This document shows, in pieces, positions 19,137 through 28,356 of a stretch of 64,000 bases of DNA. The stretch's first letter is position 1, and every line of letters begins with the position of its first letter. The translations under genes and the position numbers were made by a program. The DNA comes from Brucella pituitosa (lineage in GTDB: Bacteria > Pseudomonadota > Alphaproteobacteria > Rhizobiales > Rhizobiaceae), in the NCBI RefSeq assembly GCF_003049685.1, contig NZ_PYSY02000002.1:1600001-1664000 (forward strand). The letters run 5' to 3'. The notes beneath the pieces are model-generated. The model had not been told where the DNA came from and did not search any database. It worked only from the letters and a program-made list of their open reading frames with translations.

Positions 19137-21188
19137 ATGGGAACTCTCGATATGTCAGTCGATCCGCTGCTGCAGCCGCTTCAGATCAAGCATCTGACGC
19201 TTCGCAATCGCATCATGCTTACCTCTCATGAACCGGCCTATGCCGAAGATGGTATGCCGAAGGAACGTTATCGCGCCTATCATGTGGAGCGTGCCAAAGC
19301 TGGCATTGCTTTGACGATGACAGCGGGTTCGGCAGCCGTTTCAAGGGATAGTCCACCGGCTTTTAACAACGTGCTTGCTTACAAGGATGAGGTTGTGCCG
19401 TGGCTGCGCGATCTCGCTGACGAGTGTCATGAGCATGGCGCAGCAGTCATGATCCAACTTACCCATCTTGGTCGTCGCACGCGTTGGGATAAAGGGGATT
19501 GGCTGCCTTCGCTCTCCTCTACGGGTAAGCACGAGCCAGCGCATCGTGCCTATCCCAAGAAGGCAGAGGAATGGGACATTGAGCGCATTATCGGCAATTA
19601 TGCCGATGCCGCAGAACGGATGAAGGCGGCAGGTCTGGATGGATTGGAACTCGAAGCCTATGGCCATTTGCTGGATCAGTTCTGGTCGCCACGAACCAAT
19701 GAACTAGAAGGCGAATATGGCGGCTCGCTCGACAATCGTATGCGCTTTTCGTTGCAGGTATTGGGTGCCATGCGCGAACGTGTCGGCCCCGATTTTCTGA
19801 TCGGTATTCGCTATGTTGCTGATGAAGTGCTGGAAGGTGGACTGACGAAATCGGATGGTCTTGAAATCTCGCGCAAACTCAAGGAGAGCGGTCTCGTCGA
19901 TTTTCTCAACGTCATTCGCGGGCATATCGAAACCGATGCCGGATTGACGGATGTTATTCCCATTCAGGGTATGCCCAGTGCACCGCATCTTGATTTTGCT
20001 GGCGAAGTTCGCGCGAGCACAGGCATGGCGACCTTTCATGCGGCGAAAATTCAGGATGTGGCGACAGCGCGTCACGCAATTGCGTCCGGCAAGCTCGATA
20101 TGGTGGGTATGACGCGGGCGCATATGACCGACCCGCATATCGTGCGCAAGATTATCGAAAAGCGGGAAGAGGAAATTCGCCCCTGTGTGGGTGCCAATTA
20201 CTGTCTTGATCGTATCTATCAGGGTGGTTCTGCCTATTGCATTCATAATCCCTCGACGGGACGTGAACTGACCATGCCGCATGTGGTGCAGAAAGCAGAT
20301 CAAAGCCGACGTATCGTCGTTGTTGGTGCTGGGCCAGCGGGTTTGGAAGTTGCTCGCGTGAGTGCGGAGCGTGGTCACAGGGTTACGGTATTTGAGGCCG
20401 CAAATCATCCCGGCGGACAGGTGCGATTGACCGCTCAAAGCCCGCGTCGCCGTGAAATGATGGGCCTTATCGACTGGCGCATGGCACAATGCGAAAAACT
20501 TGGCGTCGAGTTCCACTTCAATACATGGGCGGAAGCCGATGTCGTGCTTGGCGAGGCGCCTGATGTGGCAGTTATCGCCACAGGTGGCATGCCTGATGTG
20601 CAAGTCCTGCGTGAGGGTAACGAGTTAGCCGTTTCAGCCTGGGACATAATCTCAGGCGATGTGCGGCCGGGTGCAAATGTGCTGGTTTTCGATGAAGCTG
20701 GTGATCATGCCGGATTACAAGCGGCAGAGTTCGTCGCGACGTCCGGTGGGAAAGTGGAGATCATGACTGCTGATCGCACCTTTGCGCCTGAGGTGATGGG
20801 CATGAATCTCGTGCCCTATATGCGCAGCCTGCAAAAGAAGGATGTGACTTTCACGGTGGCCTATCGTCTGCACGCAATTCGCCGCGATAACAACCGGCTG
20901 ATGGCACAGATTGGCAGTGATTACGGCGGTGTCGGTATTGAGCGCGAATTTGACCAGATCATCGTCAATGACGGCACACGACCGATGGATGATCTGTATT
21001 TTGAGCTTAAACCTCTTTCCCGAAATATGGGTGCCGTCGACTATGATGCGCTTATAGATGGAAGACCCCAGAAACTGGTTGGAAACGAGGAAAGTGTCTT
21101 TGAGCTCTACCGGATTGGTGACGCGGTTTCTGCGCGCAACACACATGCTGCCATCTATGACGGATTGCGACTTGGCAAGGCGCTATAG
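19137..21188 (+). CDS. NADH:flavin oxidoreductase, DgcA/N-methylproline demethylase-like
   Basis: A 683-residue flavin/iron-sulfur enzyme. Residues 1-370 form an old-yellow-enzyme FMN barrel (ITHLGRRTRWDKGDWLP, EAYGHLLDQFWSPRTNELEG). A cysteine cluster at about 349-367 (CVGANYCLDR ... YCIHNP) follows, then an FAD/NAD(P) domain (VVVGAGPAGLEVARV). The closest family I recognise is DgcA (dimethylglycine demethylation) and stachydrine-type N-methylproline demethylase, which share CVGANYC. It removes an N-methyl group, yielding formaldehyde or methylene-THF. The ATG at 19152 is an alternative start. Confidence 0.82.
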   Translation: MGTLDMSVDPLLQPLQIKHLTLRNRIMLTSHEPAYAEDGMPKERYRAYHVERAKAGIALTMTAGSAAVSRDSPPAFNNVLAYKDEVVPWLRDLADECHEHGAAVMIQLTHLGRRTRWDKGDWLPSLSSTGKHEPAHRAYPKKAEEWDIERIIGNYADAAERMKAAGLDGLELEAYGHLLDQFWSPRTNELEGEYGGSLDNRMRFSLQVLGAMRERVGPDFLIGIRYVADEVLEGGLTKSDGLEISRKLKESGLVDFLNVIRGHIETDAGLTDVIPIQGMPSAPHLDFAGEVRASTGMATFHAAKIQDVATARHAIASGKLDMVGMTRAHMTDPHIVRKIIEKREEEIRPCVGANYCLDRIYQGGSAYCIHNPSTGRELTMPHVVQKADQSRRIVVVGAGPAGLEVARVSAERGHRVTVFEAANHPGGQVRLTAQSPRRREMMGLIDWRMAQCEKLGVEFHFNTWAEADVVLGEAPDVAVIATGGMPDVQVLREGNELAVSAWDIISGDVRPGANVLVFDEAGDHAGLQAAEFVATSGGKVEIMTADRTFAPEVMGMNLVPYMRSLQKKDVTFTVAYRLHAIRRDNNRLMAQIGSDYGGVGIEREFDQIIVNDGTRPMDDLYFELKPLSRNMGAVDYDALIDGRPQKLVGNEESVFELYRIGDAVSARNTHAAIYDGLRLGKAL

Positions 21189-21413
21189 CCTGATGTTAGG
21201 CGGTATTACTTCAGGTTATGACTGCGGGGATATTTTTTGCATTTGTAATCTGTTGGGTCGGAACTATCGTGACTAACCAAGGGAACGCTGACGGCAAAAA
21301 AATAAAACAGCCGTTAGAACGATAAATACTTCAGCACCGCTGCAGGAAATTGAAATCTGCACGTCGCGGAATGGTGGAACAATCGTGATGAACGATCAAA
21401 ATGGGGAGTTTGC
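21189..21413. other. Intergenic region before the amino-acid ABC operon
   Basis: 225 bases without a gene. It probably contains the promoter of the transporter operon; I could not pick out a convincing -35/-10 pair, and neither a strong terminator for the demethylase gene nor a TGTACA box is visible. Confidence 0.4.
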
Positions 21414-22220
21414 TTGTTGAACGCAATGCGACCGACACTGGTGTCTGACAAGGCGAATGCAACCGCTCTCGCACCAAAACTTATTCGCCTGGAAGGGCTT
21501 AGCAAGCATTTCGGTGCACATCGCGTTCTCGAAAATATCGATCTGGATGTCGCGCAGGGCGAGGTTCTCGCAATTATCGGACCGAGTGGTTCAGGCAAAA
21601 GTACGCTGCTGCGCTGTATCAATTATCTCGAGCAGCCAGACGGCGGCTTGATTACGGTGGGCAAGGTGAAGCTTGATGCCACGCAACAGCCGCGTAAGGC
21701 GCAGTTGAAAGAGTTGCGCAACACGGTTGGTATGGTGTTCCAGTCGTTTAATTTATTTCCGCATATGAGCGTTCTGCGCAATGTCAGCTTGCCGCAGGAG
21801 CGCGTTTTGGGACGCAGCCGTGCCGAGGCTGAGGAAAGGGCGCTTCAACTCCTGGAGCGCGTAGGTCTTGCCGATAAAGCAACGCAATTTCCGGGGCGTT
21901 GTTCTGGCGGTCAGCAACAGCGTATCGCGATTGCGCGCTCGCTGGCGCTCGATCCGCAGGTGATGCTGTTCGATGAGCCAACTTCCGCACTCGATCCTGA
22001 ACTCGGCCTCGAAGTCTTGGCCGTGATGCGCGAATTGGCTGAAAGCGGCATGACCATGCTGGTTGTCACGCATGAAATGGGCTTTGCCGAAAATGTTTCG
22101 GATACTGTCATGATCATGGCTGATGGCAAGATCATCGAAAAAGGCGCGTCGAAGGAAATCATGCGTAATCCGCAAGAGGAGCGTACGAAGCGGTTTCTTC
22201 GTGCGGTGCATGACAGATGA
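21414..22220 (+). CDS. Polar amino-acid ABC transporter ATP-binding protein (GlnQ/ArtP type)
   Basis: A 268-residue ATPase: Walker [22 protein letters not shown]-loop [14 protein letters not shown], signature [16 protein letters not shown], Walker [15 protein letters not shown] and [19 protein letters not shown] plus DPELGLEVL is the hallmark of the polar amino-acid (PAAT) group. Start codon is TTG (21414 or 21417) behind GGGGAG; the first ATG is at 21426. The stop overlaps the next gene as ATGA. Confidence 0.94.
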   Translation: MLNAMRPTLVSDKANATALAPKLIRLEGLSKHFGAHRVLENIDLDVAQGEVLAIIGPSGSGKSTLLRCINYLEQPDGGLITVGKVKLDATQQPRKAQLKELRNTVGMVFQSFNLFPHMSVLRNVSLPQERVLGRSRAEAEERALQLLERVGLADKATQFPGRCSGGQQQRIAIARSLALDPQVMLFDEPTSALDPELGLEVLAVMRELAESGMTMLVVTHEMGFAENVSDTVMIMADGKIIEKGASKEIMRNPQEERTKRFLRAVHDR

Positions 22221-22861
22221 CAGCAGACAATGTTCTTCTCATCCTGAGTGGCTTGCCATGGACACTTGCTCTGACGCTGGGTTCGTTTGGCATTGGCTGT
22301 ATTCTCGGCGTTCCATTACTGGCAGCACGCAGAGCCGATTTTGCTCCCATACGCTGGATTGCGGCTTTCCTCATTCAGATCGTGCGTGCACTTCCGCCCA
22401 TTCTTTGGCTTTTCATCATCTTCTTCGGCATCGGTATGGGTATCATGCCCATCAATCCGTTTGTCGCAGCATTGATCGGCCTCGGCCTGATTGCATCAGC
22501 CAATATGGCTGAGATCTATCGTGGGGCACTGGCGTCACTCCATCATGGTCAGTGGGAGGCGGCGACGGCTCTAAATCTGGGAACCAGATTTACACTGATT
22601 GACGTTGTTGCTCCGCAAGCGTTTCGTGTCGCGCTGCCTTCGGCTGCGAGCTATCTGATCGGGCTTATGAAGGAAACGGCTGTCGCATCGACCATCGGCG
22701 TTGCTGATCTGGCATTCCGTGGCAATCAGGTATCGCAGCTTACCTTCAAGGGTATTGAAGTTTTCGCGCTGGTTGGCCTGTTCTATATTTTCCTGAGCCT
22801 GCCGGTTGCGTGGTTGTCGCGTTCTGTGGACAGCTATTTGAGAGCAAAGGTGGCACGCTGA
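22217..22861 (+). CDS. Polar amino-acid ABC transporter permease
   Basis: A 214-residue inner-membrane permease of the HisM/GlnP type with about five hydrophobic segments. Its PAAT-type EAA loop reads [20 protein letters not shown] followed by [14 protein letters not shown]. It overlaps the ATPase stop (ATGA) and the next permease start (TGATG), so all three are likely co-translated. Confidence 0.93.
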   Translation: MTADNVLLILSGLPWTLALTLGSFGIGCILGVPLLAARRADFAPIRWIAAFLIQIVRALPPILWLFIIFFGIGMGIMPINPFVAALIGLGLIASANMAEIYRGALASLHHGQWEAATALNLGTRFTLIDVVAPQAFRVALPSAASYLIGLMKETAVASTIGVADLAFRGNQVSQLTFKGIEVFALVGLFYIFLSLPVAWLSRSVDSYLRAKVAR

Positions 22862-23523
22862 TGTTTCCCACCCTGGATGAATTTTATGAATGGATGCCGG
22901 CGCTTCTTGGCGGACTTAAAATCAGCCTGCAAGTTGCGGCCTTAAGCCTCGCAATCGGTATTCCGCTTGGGCTCGGTCTGGCACTCGGTGTGGGTGCCAA
23001 ATCCCGTGCAGCACGCTATGTAAGCCTGTTTCTGGTTGAAATTGGCCGTGGCGCGCCCGCACTGGTTCTTCTGCAGTTCATGTATTTCGGTCTGCCCTCA
23101 ACGGGACTGACAATGACGTCTTTTGCGGCAGCAATAGTTGCACTAGCCTGGAATACCGGTGCCTATACGAGTGAAATCATCCGCGCCAGCCTGCAATCGA
23201 TCCATCATGGTCAGCGGGAAGCAGCTGAAGCGATGGGGTTCAGTACGCTTGATGAGTTGCGCTTCGTTTTGTTGCCGCAGGCCCTGCGAGTGGCGCTGCC
23301 AGCACTGTTGGGCTTTGCCATCCTGATTTTTCAGAGCACCTCGCTCTGTTTCACCATCGCGCTGCCGGAACTCGTGAGCAATGCTTATGAAATCGGGGCT
23401 AACACCTTTCGCTATATGCCCGCGCTGATGCTGGCGGGGCTGCTCTATGCCACGATCTGCGTTCCGGCGGCATGGATCGTATCTTACGTGGAGAAGCGGT
23501 CATCCGCTTATGCCGCGCGATAA
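22861..23523 (+). CDS. Polar amino-acid ABC transporter permease
   Basis: A 220-residue partner permease, same family, with the loop SIHHGQREAAEAMGFSTLDE followed by LPQALRVALPALLGF. The start at 22861 (MFPTLDEF) shares one base with the previous stop (TGATG); the longer frame from 22810 lies inside the preceding gene and is rejected. Confidence 0.93.
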   Translation: MFPTLDEFYEWMPALLGGLKISLQVAALSLAIGIPLGLGLALGVGAKSRAARYVSLFLVEIGRGAPALVLLQFMYFGLPSTGLTMTSFAAAIVALAWNTGAYTSEIIRASLQSIHHGQREAAEAMGFSTLDELRFVLLPQALRVALPALLGFAILIFQSTSLCFTIALPELVSNAYEIGANTFRYMPALMLAGLLYATICVPAAWIVSYVEKRSSAYAAR

Positions 23524-23550
23524 TTCACAATAACAAAAGGGGAGTCGCAC

Positions 23551-24384
23551 ATGAATAACGGGATCATTCGCAAGGGTATTATTGGGGTCGCCATTCTGAT
23601 GGGGCTGTCGGCAACAGCCTTAGCACAGGATTGCAAGCCGAAGCATGAGTTCAAAACCATTACGCCGGGAACATTGACGATTGCCGTCACCACCTATGCA
23701 CCGCATTCATTTATGGATGAAAGCGGCAAAATGAGTGGGCTGGATGGCGATATAGCGACAGAATTCGCCAAACGCGAATGTCTGACGCTGAAGCCTGTTG
23801 CGGTCGATCCGGCTGCAGCTATTCAGTATGTCCTGTCGGGCCAAGCCGATATCACTACCGGTGACTGGTATCGCACGGCTGAACGCGCCAAGGTGATGAA
23901 CCTTTCTTATCCGCTTTATAAGGATCAGATGGGCCTTTATTCCAAGGATGGCATCAAGACCGTCGAGGAACTGGTTGGCAAGAATGTAGGCACCGTTCAG
24001 GGTTATCTCTGGGTGACAGATGCCAAGAAACTGCTCGGTGCCAATCTTCGTCTTTATCCGAATTCGGTGAACATGCATCAGGATCTCGCATCCGGTCGTA
24101 TCGATGTTGGTATCGATGGATATTCGACAGGCGCTTATGCTGCCAAGAATGGCAACTTGAAAGACATCAAGGTTGAGATTGCGCAGCCTGATGATCGCAT
24201 TCGAGCCACTAAGGAAGCGGCACAGGCAAGCTTACCTTACGCCAAAAGTGCAACGGATTTTGGTGCTGCGCTCGATGCGAATATCGAAGAAATGCACAAG
24301 GACGGCACGATTTCCAAAATCCTGAAATCTTATGGTCTTGATGAAAGCATTGGGGACACCGGCGCTCCAAAGCTTATCGAATAG
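23551..24384 (+). CDS. Amino-acid ABC transporter substrate-binding protein (family 3)
   Basis: A 277-residue periplasmic protein with a Sec signal peptide (hydrophobic GIIGVAILMGLSATALA, probable cleavage before QDCKPK). SBP_bac_3 features: TLTIAVTTYAPHSF, SGLDGDIATEFAKR, TGDWYRTAERAKVMNLSYPL and VGKNVGTVQGYLW. It should bind the imported amino acid or betaine. GGGGAG precedes the ATG. Two cysteines flank the mature N-terminus (C at DCKPK and at RECLTL) and could form a disulfide. Confidence 0.93.
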   Translation: MNNGIIRKGIIGVAILMGLSATALAQDCKPKHEFKTITPGTLTIAVTTYAPHSFMDESGKMSGLDGDIATEFAKRECLTLKPVAVDPAAAIQYVLSGQADITTGDWYRTAERAKVMNLSYPLYKDQMGLYSKDGIKTVEELVGKNVGTVQGYLWVTDAKKLLGANLRLYPNSVNMHQDLASGRIDVGIDGYSTGAYAAKNGNLKDIKVEIAQPDDRIRATKEAAQASLPYAKSATDFGAALDANIEEMHKDGTISKILKSYGLDESIGDTGAPKLIE

Positions 24385-24460
24385 TCGATAAGATTACGAC
24401 TTGATGCAGCGGATTGCCGCTGCATCCACCTCAACCAAATTCATATCGGAGACTGCAACG

Positions 24461-25195
24461 ATGACTGTTTATGCGGTCAGCCGAAACAGCCAGTCGTGGT
24501 ATGGGGAACAGGTCGGCATTCTCATTCTGGATGCCGCCTACCCTTGTGTGCCTGGCAATGTCGGCAATGCGACTACATATAAATACCCGGTGCGTTATCA
24601 GGAAGTGCGCGGCGCTTCCATTGATCTACTGCTGAACCAGCGCGATCCGGCGTTGCGTGATGCTTTCGTGGAAGCGGCACTTGAGTTGCAGGGGCGGGGC
24701 GTCAAAGCCATCACGGGTGCCTGTGGCTTTATGGCGTATTTTCAGGAAGAGGTTGCGGAAGCGGTCGATATTCCGGTCTTTCTGTCGAGCCTGATGCAGA
24801 TACCGTTTATGCATGCTGTGGCGCGCGGTACGGTGGGCGTTATCACTGCCAATGCAGAGCGCCTGACCCCGCGCCATTTCGCTGCAAGCGGCATTCCAGA
24901 CACGGTTCCGATTGTGTTGGCAGGAATGGAAGATCAGGTAGAGTTTCGCGAAGCGATCCTTGAGGAAAAAGGAACGCTTGATACCGCAGCCATCGAACGG
25001 GAAGTTTGCGAAGTTGCCAAAAAGCTGGTTCGCGAGAATCCGGAAGTGCGCTCGATTTTGCTCGAGTGCAGCGATCTGCCACCCTATGCCCATGCCGTGC
25101 AGAAGGTGACGGGTCGGCCGGTTTTCGATTTCATCTCAATGATCAATTATGTCCAGCAGACTGTTGCCTGTCGTCCTTATCAAGGCTTCATGTAA
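24461..25195 (+). CDS. Aspartate/glutamate racemase-superfamily protein
   Basis: A 244-residue cytoplasmic protein of the Asp/Glu/hydantoin racemase superfamily. The two catalytic cysteines are seen in GACGFMAYFQ (about residue 88) and LLECSDLPPYA (about 204), as expected for a two-base, cofactor-free racemase. The start at 24461 (MTVYAV) follows GGAG by about 9 bases; the frame from 24401 lacks family similarity. In this operon it may racemise the imported amino acid or an intermediate; a maleate-isomerase-like or hydantoin-racemase role is also possible. Confidence 0.8.
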   Translation: MTVYAVSRNSQSWYGEQVGILILDAAYPCVPGNVGNATTYKYPVRYQEVRGASIDLLLNQRDPALRDAFVEAALELQGRGVKAITGACGFMAYFQEEVAEAVDIPVFLSSLMQIPFMHAVARGTVGVITANAERLTPRHFAASGIPDTVPIVLAGMEDQVEFREAILEEKGTLDTAAIEREVCEVAKKLVRENPEVRSILLECSDLPPYAHAVQKVTGRPVFDFISMINYVQQTVACRPYQGFM

Positions 25196-25221
25196 TCCGC
25201 TTGATAATGAGGAGTTCCCCG

Positions 25222-26349
25222 ATGTCGCTTGATCACTATTTCCTCCTCGGACGATCCGGTCTGCGTGTCAGTCGCCTAGCGCTTGGCACGATGACGTTTG
25301 GCAATGGGGGCGTCAGAGGGATCGGCGGTTCGTGGGGCACAGATGAAGACAATGCCCGCACCATCTTCAATCTTTATCTGGAGATGGGCGGCAATTTTAT
25401 CGACACGGCAGACTCCTATGGCGCAGGTCTCAGTGAAACTCTGGTCGGCAAGTTTGTCACGGAAACTGCAAGCCGTGATCGGGTAGTGATTGCGACCAAA
25501 TATTCGAACAATCTGCAGCCCGGCAATGCCAATGCGGGTGGCAATGGCCGCAAGAACATGATGCGTGCTGTCGAGCAGTCGCTGAACCGTCTGAAGACCG
25601 ATTACATCGATCTTTATATGGTGCACACATGGGACGGCATGACCCCTGTTGAAGAAGTGATGCGCGGTTTTGATGATCTGATACGTGCTGGGAAAATCCG
25701 CTACTGCGGCCTGTCCGATGTGCCGTCATGGTATGCGGCGCGGGCACAAACATGGGCGGAAGCCCATGCATTGTCGCAACCGATCAGCCTGCAACTGCCG
25801 TATTCGCTGGTCGAACGCAGCATCGAACAGGAATTTGTGCCACTTGGGCAAAATCTCGAAATGGGTATCACTGCCTGGAGCCCGTTGGCCATGGGGCTTC
25901 TGTCTGGCAAATACCGTGCGGGCGGTGAGGGGCGGCTCAATCGCGATAATGCTGAGGGATTGGGGCTCTTCACGGAGCGCAACATGCGCATCGTGGCAGC
26001 ACTTTCGGAAGTGTCCGACACTATGGATAAGTCAATGGCGCAGGTCGCGCTCAATTGGGTTGTCACTCAGCCGGGCATTGGTGCTGCCATCATCGGCGCA
26101 AGCAAGCTTACCCAGCTTGATGATAATCTCGGTGCGCTTGCGTTTACGATTCCCGACGAACTGCGCAAAAAGCTGGATGAGGCGAGTGCCATCCAACCGA
26201 CTTATCCATACTCGCTTTTTGTCCCGGACTATCAGGCGGGCATCCTCAATACGGGTATTTCAGTTGGCGATAAGCCGCACGGTTATATGCCTTCGAAATT
26301 CGTGCCCAAGGTCGGTGACTACGCTTTCGGCAAATCCACCAAAGAATAG
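25222..26349 (+). CDS. Aldo/keto reductase
   Basis: A 375-residue (alpha/beta)8 NADPH-dependent oxidoreductase. The catalytic tetrad is visible: Asp and Tyr in DTADSYGAGLSE, Lys in VIATKYSNN and His in YMVHTWDGM; the C-terminal NADP site is IIGASKLTQLDDNL. GAGGAG precedes the ATG, 26 bases after the racemase-like gene. The long upstream extension of this frame lies inside the preceding gene. The substrate is unknown; an aldehyde or ketone from amino-acid breakdown is the natural guess. Confidence 0.88.
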   Translation: MSLDHYFLLGRSGLRVSRLALGTMTFGNGGVRGIGGSWGTDEDNARTIFNLYLEMGGNFIDTADSYGAGLSETLVGKFVTETASRDRVVIATKYSNNLQPGNANAGGNGRKNMMRAVEQSLNRLKTDYIDLYMVHTWDGMTPVEEVMRGFDDLIRAGKIRYCGLSDVPSWYAARAQTWAEAHALSQPISLQLPYSLVERSIEQEFVPLGQNLEMGITAWSPLAMGLLSGKYRAGGEGRLNRDNAEGLGLFTERNMRIVAALSEVSDTMDKSMAQVALNWVVTQPGIGAAIIGASKLTQLDDNLGALAFTIPDELRKKLDEASAIQPTYPYSLFVPDYQAGILNTGISVGDKPHGYMPSKFVPKVGDYAFGKSTKE

Positions 26350-26371
26350 TGAAATTTCAGAAAGAACGATC

Positions 26372-27268
26372 ATGAATGACATGCCAGTCAAGGTGCAGCC
26401 CGTGGCCAGCATCGATCCAACACTTTTTGTTCTGACGCTGGATTGTGATGACAAGCCCGGTATCGTGGCGGCAATCACCACAGAACTTGCGGCTGTTGGT
26501 GGTAATATCGTGGAAAGCAATCAGTTTCGCGATAAGCTCACCAATCGCTTTTTCATGCGTATCGCTTTCAGTGCTCCACTCGGCATGTCACGCGAAGCCA
26601 TAGAACATGCATTAAAGCCGGCTGGCGAACGGTTTGGTATGAAATTCACGGTTGCTGACGCCAACCGCAAGCCGAAGATCCTGCTTATGGTGTCGAAGTT
26701 CGATCATGCCATGTTGCATCTTCTTTATCAGATTCGGGTTGGCTGGCTGAATGCCGAAATTGTCGCCGTGGTGTCTAATCACGAAGGTAGTCGTGAGACC
26801 GCCGAGAGCGCTCAAATTCCATATCATTATTGGGTCGTGAATAAAGATAACAAGGCTGAGCAAGAGGCGCGGTTGCTTGATCTCGTGCGGGAAACTCAGG
26901 CTGATCTGGTCGTGCTCGCCCGCTATATGCAGGTGCTTTCAGATAACCTTTCAAACCGCCTGTTCGGCAAAATCATCAATATTCATCACTCGTTTCTGCC
27001 ATCTTTCAAGGGCGCCAAGCCGTATCATCAGGCATTCGAAAGGGGCGTGAAACTGATCGGTGCGACCGCGCATTATGTAACGCCGGACCTTGACGAAGGT
27101 CCGATTATTGAACAGGAAACCGAGCGCGTGACGCATTCCATGAGTGCTGAGGATTTTGTGGCGACAGGTCGCGATATCGAGAGCCGGGTTCTGGCGCGCG
27201 CGGTAAAGATGCACGCGGAAAATCGCGTCATGCTGAATGGGCATAAAACCGTTGTGTTTGCACAATAG
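26372..27268 (+). CDS. purU: Formyltetrahydrofolate deformylase
   Basis: A 298-residue enzyme that hydrolyses 10-formyl-THF to formate and THF. The N-terminal ACT domain (about 13-90) opens with LFVLTLDCDDKPGIVAA. The formyltransferase-fold domain contains VSKFDHAMLHLLYQ, ARYMQVLS, NIHHSFLPSFKGAKPYHQA (catalytic histidine) and VTPDLDEGPIIEQE (catalytic aspartate). Family length is 280-290, so the start at 26372 fits; the much longer upstream frame is a shadow of the aldo/keto reductase gene. Beside N-demethylases it would recycle folate loaded with one-carbon units, releasing formate. Confidence 0.94.
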   Translation: MNDMPVKVQPVASIDPTLFVLTLDCDDKPGIVAAITTELAAVGGNIVESNQFRDKLTNRFFMRIAFSAPLGMSREAIEHALKPAGERFGMKFTVADANRKPKILLMVSKFDHAMLHLLYQIRVGWLNAEIVAVVSNHEGSRETAESAQIPYHYWVVNKDNKAEQEARLLDLVRETQADLVVLARYMQVLSDNLSNRLFGKIINIHHSFLPSFKGAKPYHQAFERGVKLIGATAHYVTPDLDEGPIIEQETERVTHSMSAEDFVATGRDIESRVLARAVKMHAENRVMLNGHKTVVFAQ

Positions 27269-27288
27269 ATGCGGTTTCAGAACGTGCT

Positions 27289-28212
27289 TTAAATGCCGAA
27301 TTCGGCATCTGCGCCTTGTTCCAGCAACCAGTCGCGAAACAGTTCAGCGCCTCGTTTTGGTGGGCGCTGGGCTGGCATGACGAGATGAATGATATCGCCA
27401 GATCGATTGTAAATGTCGATTGCAGGAACGAGGCGACCTGCCGCGATGTGATCGCGTACAAGATGCTTCCAGCCAAGTGCGATCCCCTGTCCAAAGACCG
27501 CAGCTTCAATCGAACTAAGCGCGTCGGTGAAGACAAAGTCCTGTTCAATGCGCGGATTTGGCACGCCGCTGCGTTCCAGCCATTCGCGCCAGCCAAGCCG
27601 GGACCGATGCCTTTCCTCAAAATGCAATAATGTATGGTTGAGAAGATCCTGCGGGGATTTGATTGTCCCGTGCTCTTCCAGATAGGACGGGCTGCAGACA
27701 AGCCACACTTCTTCAGTCACAAAAGGCCATGAATGAATGCCGGACCACTTGCCATTCCCGAGCCGGGCCGAAACGTCGATGTCTTCTTCCAGCATATCCT
27801 GATCGTCGCGGCTGCTTTCCTCGATGCGAAGGGCGACATCGGGATGCTTCTCCTTGAAGCTTTTCAGGCGCGGCAACAGCCAAAGCTGCACAAAAGACGA
27901 TGAGAACGACACGCGAATAATATCGCGTGAGTGCTTTTTGCGCATGGATGAAATGACCATGTGTAGATGATCGAATGCTTCCTGCGTTTCGCGATAAAGC
28001 CTTTGTCCTTCAGCCGTCAGCTCCAGACGACTGCGATCCCGCCTGAAAAGCTTCAGGCCGGTCGCTTCCTCTAGTAATTTGATCGTCTTGCTCACCGCAG
28101 GCTGACTAACGTTCAGCTCTTCTGCAGCCGCCGTGAATCTCAGGCGGCGAGCGGCCGCCTCGAACACGAAAAGATAGTTGGCAGAGGGGATCAGCGAGCG
28201 GAGTCTATGCAT
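27289..28212 (-). CDS. LysR-family regulator, GcvA-like
   Basis: A 307-residue LysR regulator. The N-terminal winged HTH contains FEAAARRLRFTAAAEELNVS and QPAVSKTIKLLEEATGLKLF; the effector domain includes IIRVSFSSSFVQLWLLPRL. The GcvA subgroup often controls glycine and N-methyl-glycine catabolism. It is divergent from the dimethylglycine-dehydrogenase-like gene and convergent with purU (20 bases between stops). The 144-base divergent region carries TTATACCTAAGCGG and an A/T-rich stretch near 28215-28245 that may hold its T-N11-A site. Confidence 0.9.
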   Translation of the reverse strand: MHRLRSLIPSANYLFVFEAAARRLRFTAAAEELNVSQPAVSKTIKLLEEATGLKLFRRDRSRLELTAEGQRLYRETQEAFDHLHMVISSMRKKHSRDIIRVSFSSSFVQLWLLPRLKSFKEKHPDVALRIEESSRDDQDMLEEDIDVSARLGNGKWSGIHSWPFVTEEVWLVCSPSYLEEHGTIKSPQDLLNHTLLHFEERHRSRLGWREWLERSGVPNPRIEQDFVFTDALSSIEAAVFGQGIALGWKHLVRDHIAAGRLVPAIDIYNRSGDIIHLVMPAQRPPKRGAELFRDWLLEQGADAEFGI

Positions 28213-28356
28213 AATCTGAAGTTATACCTAAGCGGATTTTTTATCAAGCTCACAGCGTCGAGAACCCTCTGTAATGTAATGCCAAATGGGACCGTCTGGT
28301 TGCTTCGTCTGATCGCCGGTCGTCCCCACAAAATATGACATGGAAGGGAACTTGGA

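Noticed and set aside
20181-20240. Apparent loss of one of the four iron-sulfur cysteines in the DgcA-like enzyme (CVGANYC rather than CxxCxxC)
   Set aside because: The CVGANYC form is, as far as I recall, typical of the DgcA/N-methylproline demethylase subfamily, so it is a family feature and not a defect.
25685-26371. N-terminal extension of the PurU frame
   Set aside because: It overlaps the aldo/keto reductase gene in another frame, and the ACT domain and family length fit a start at 26372.
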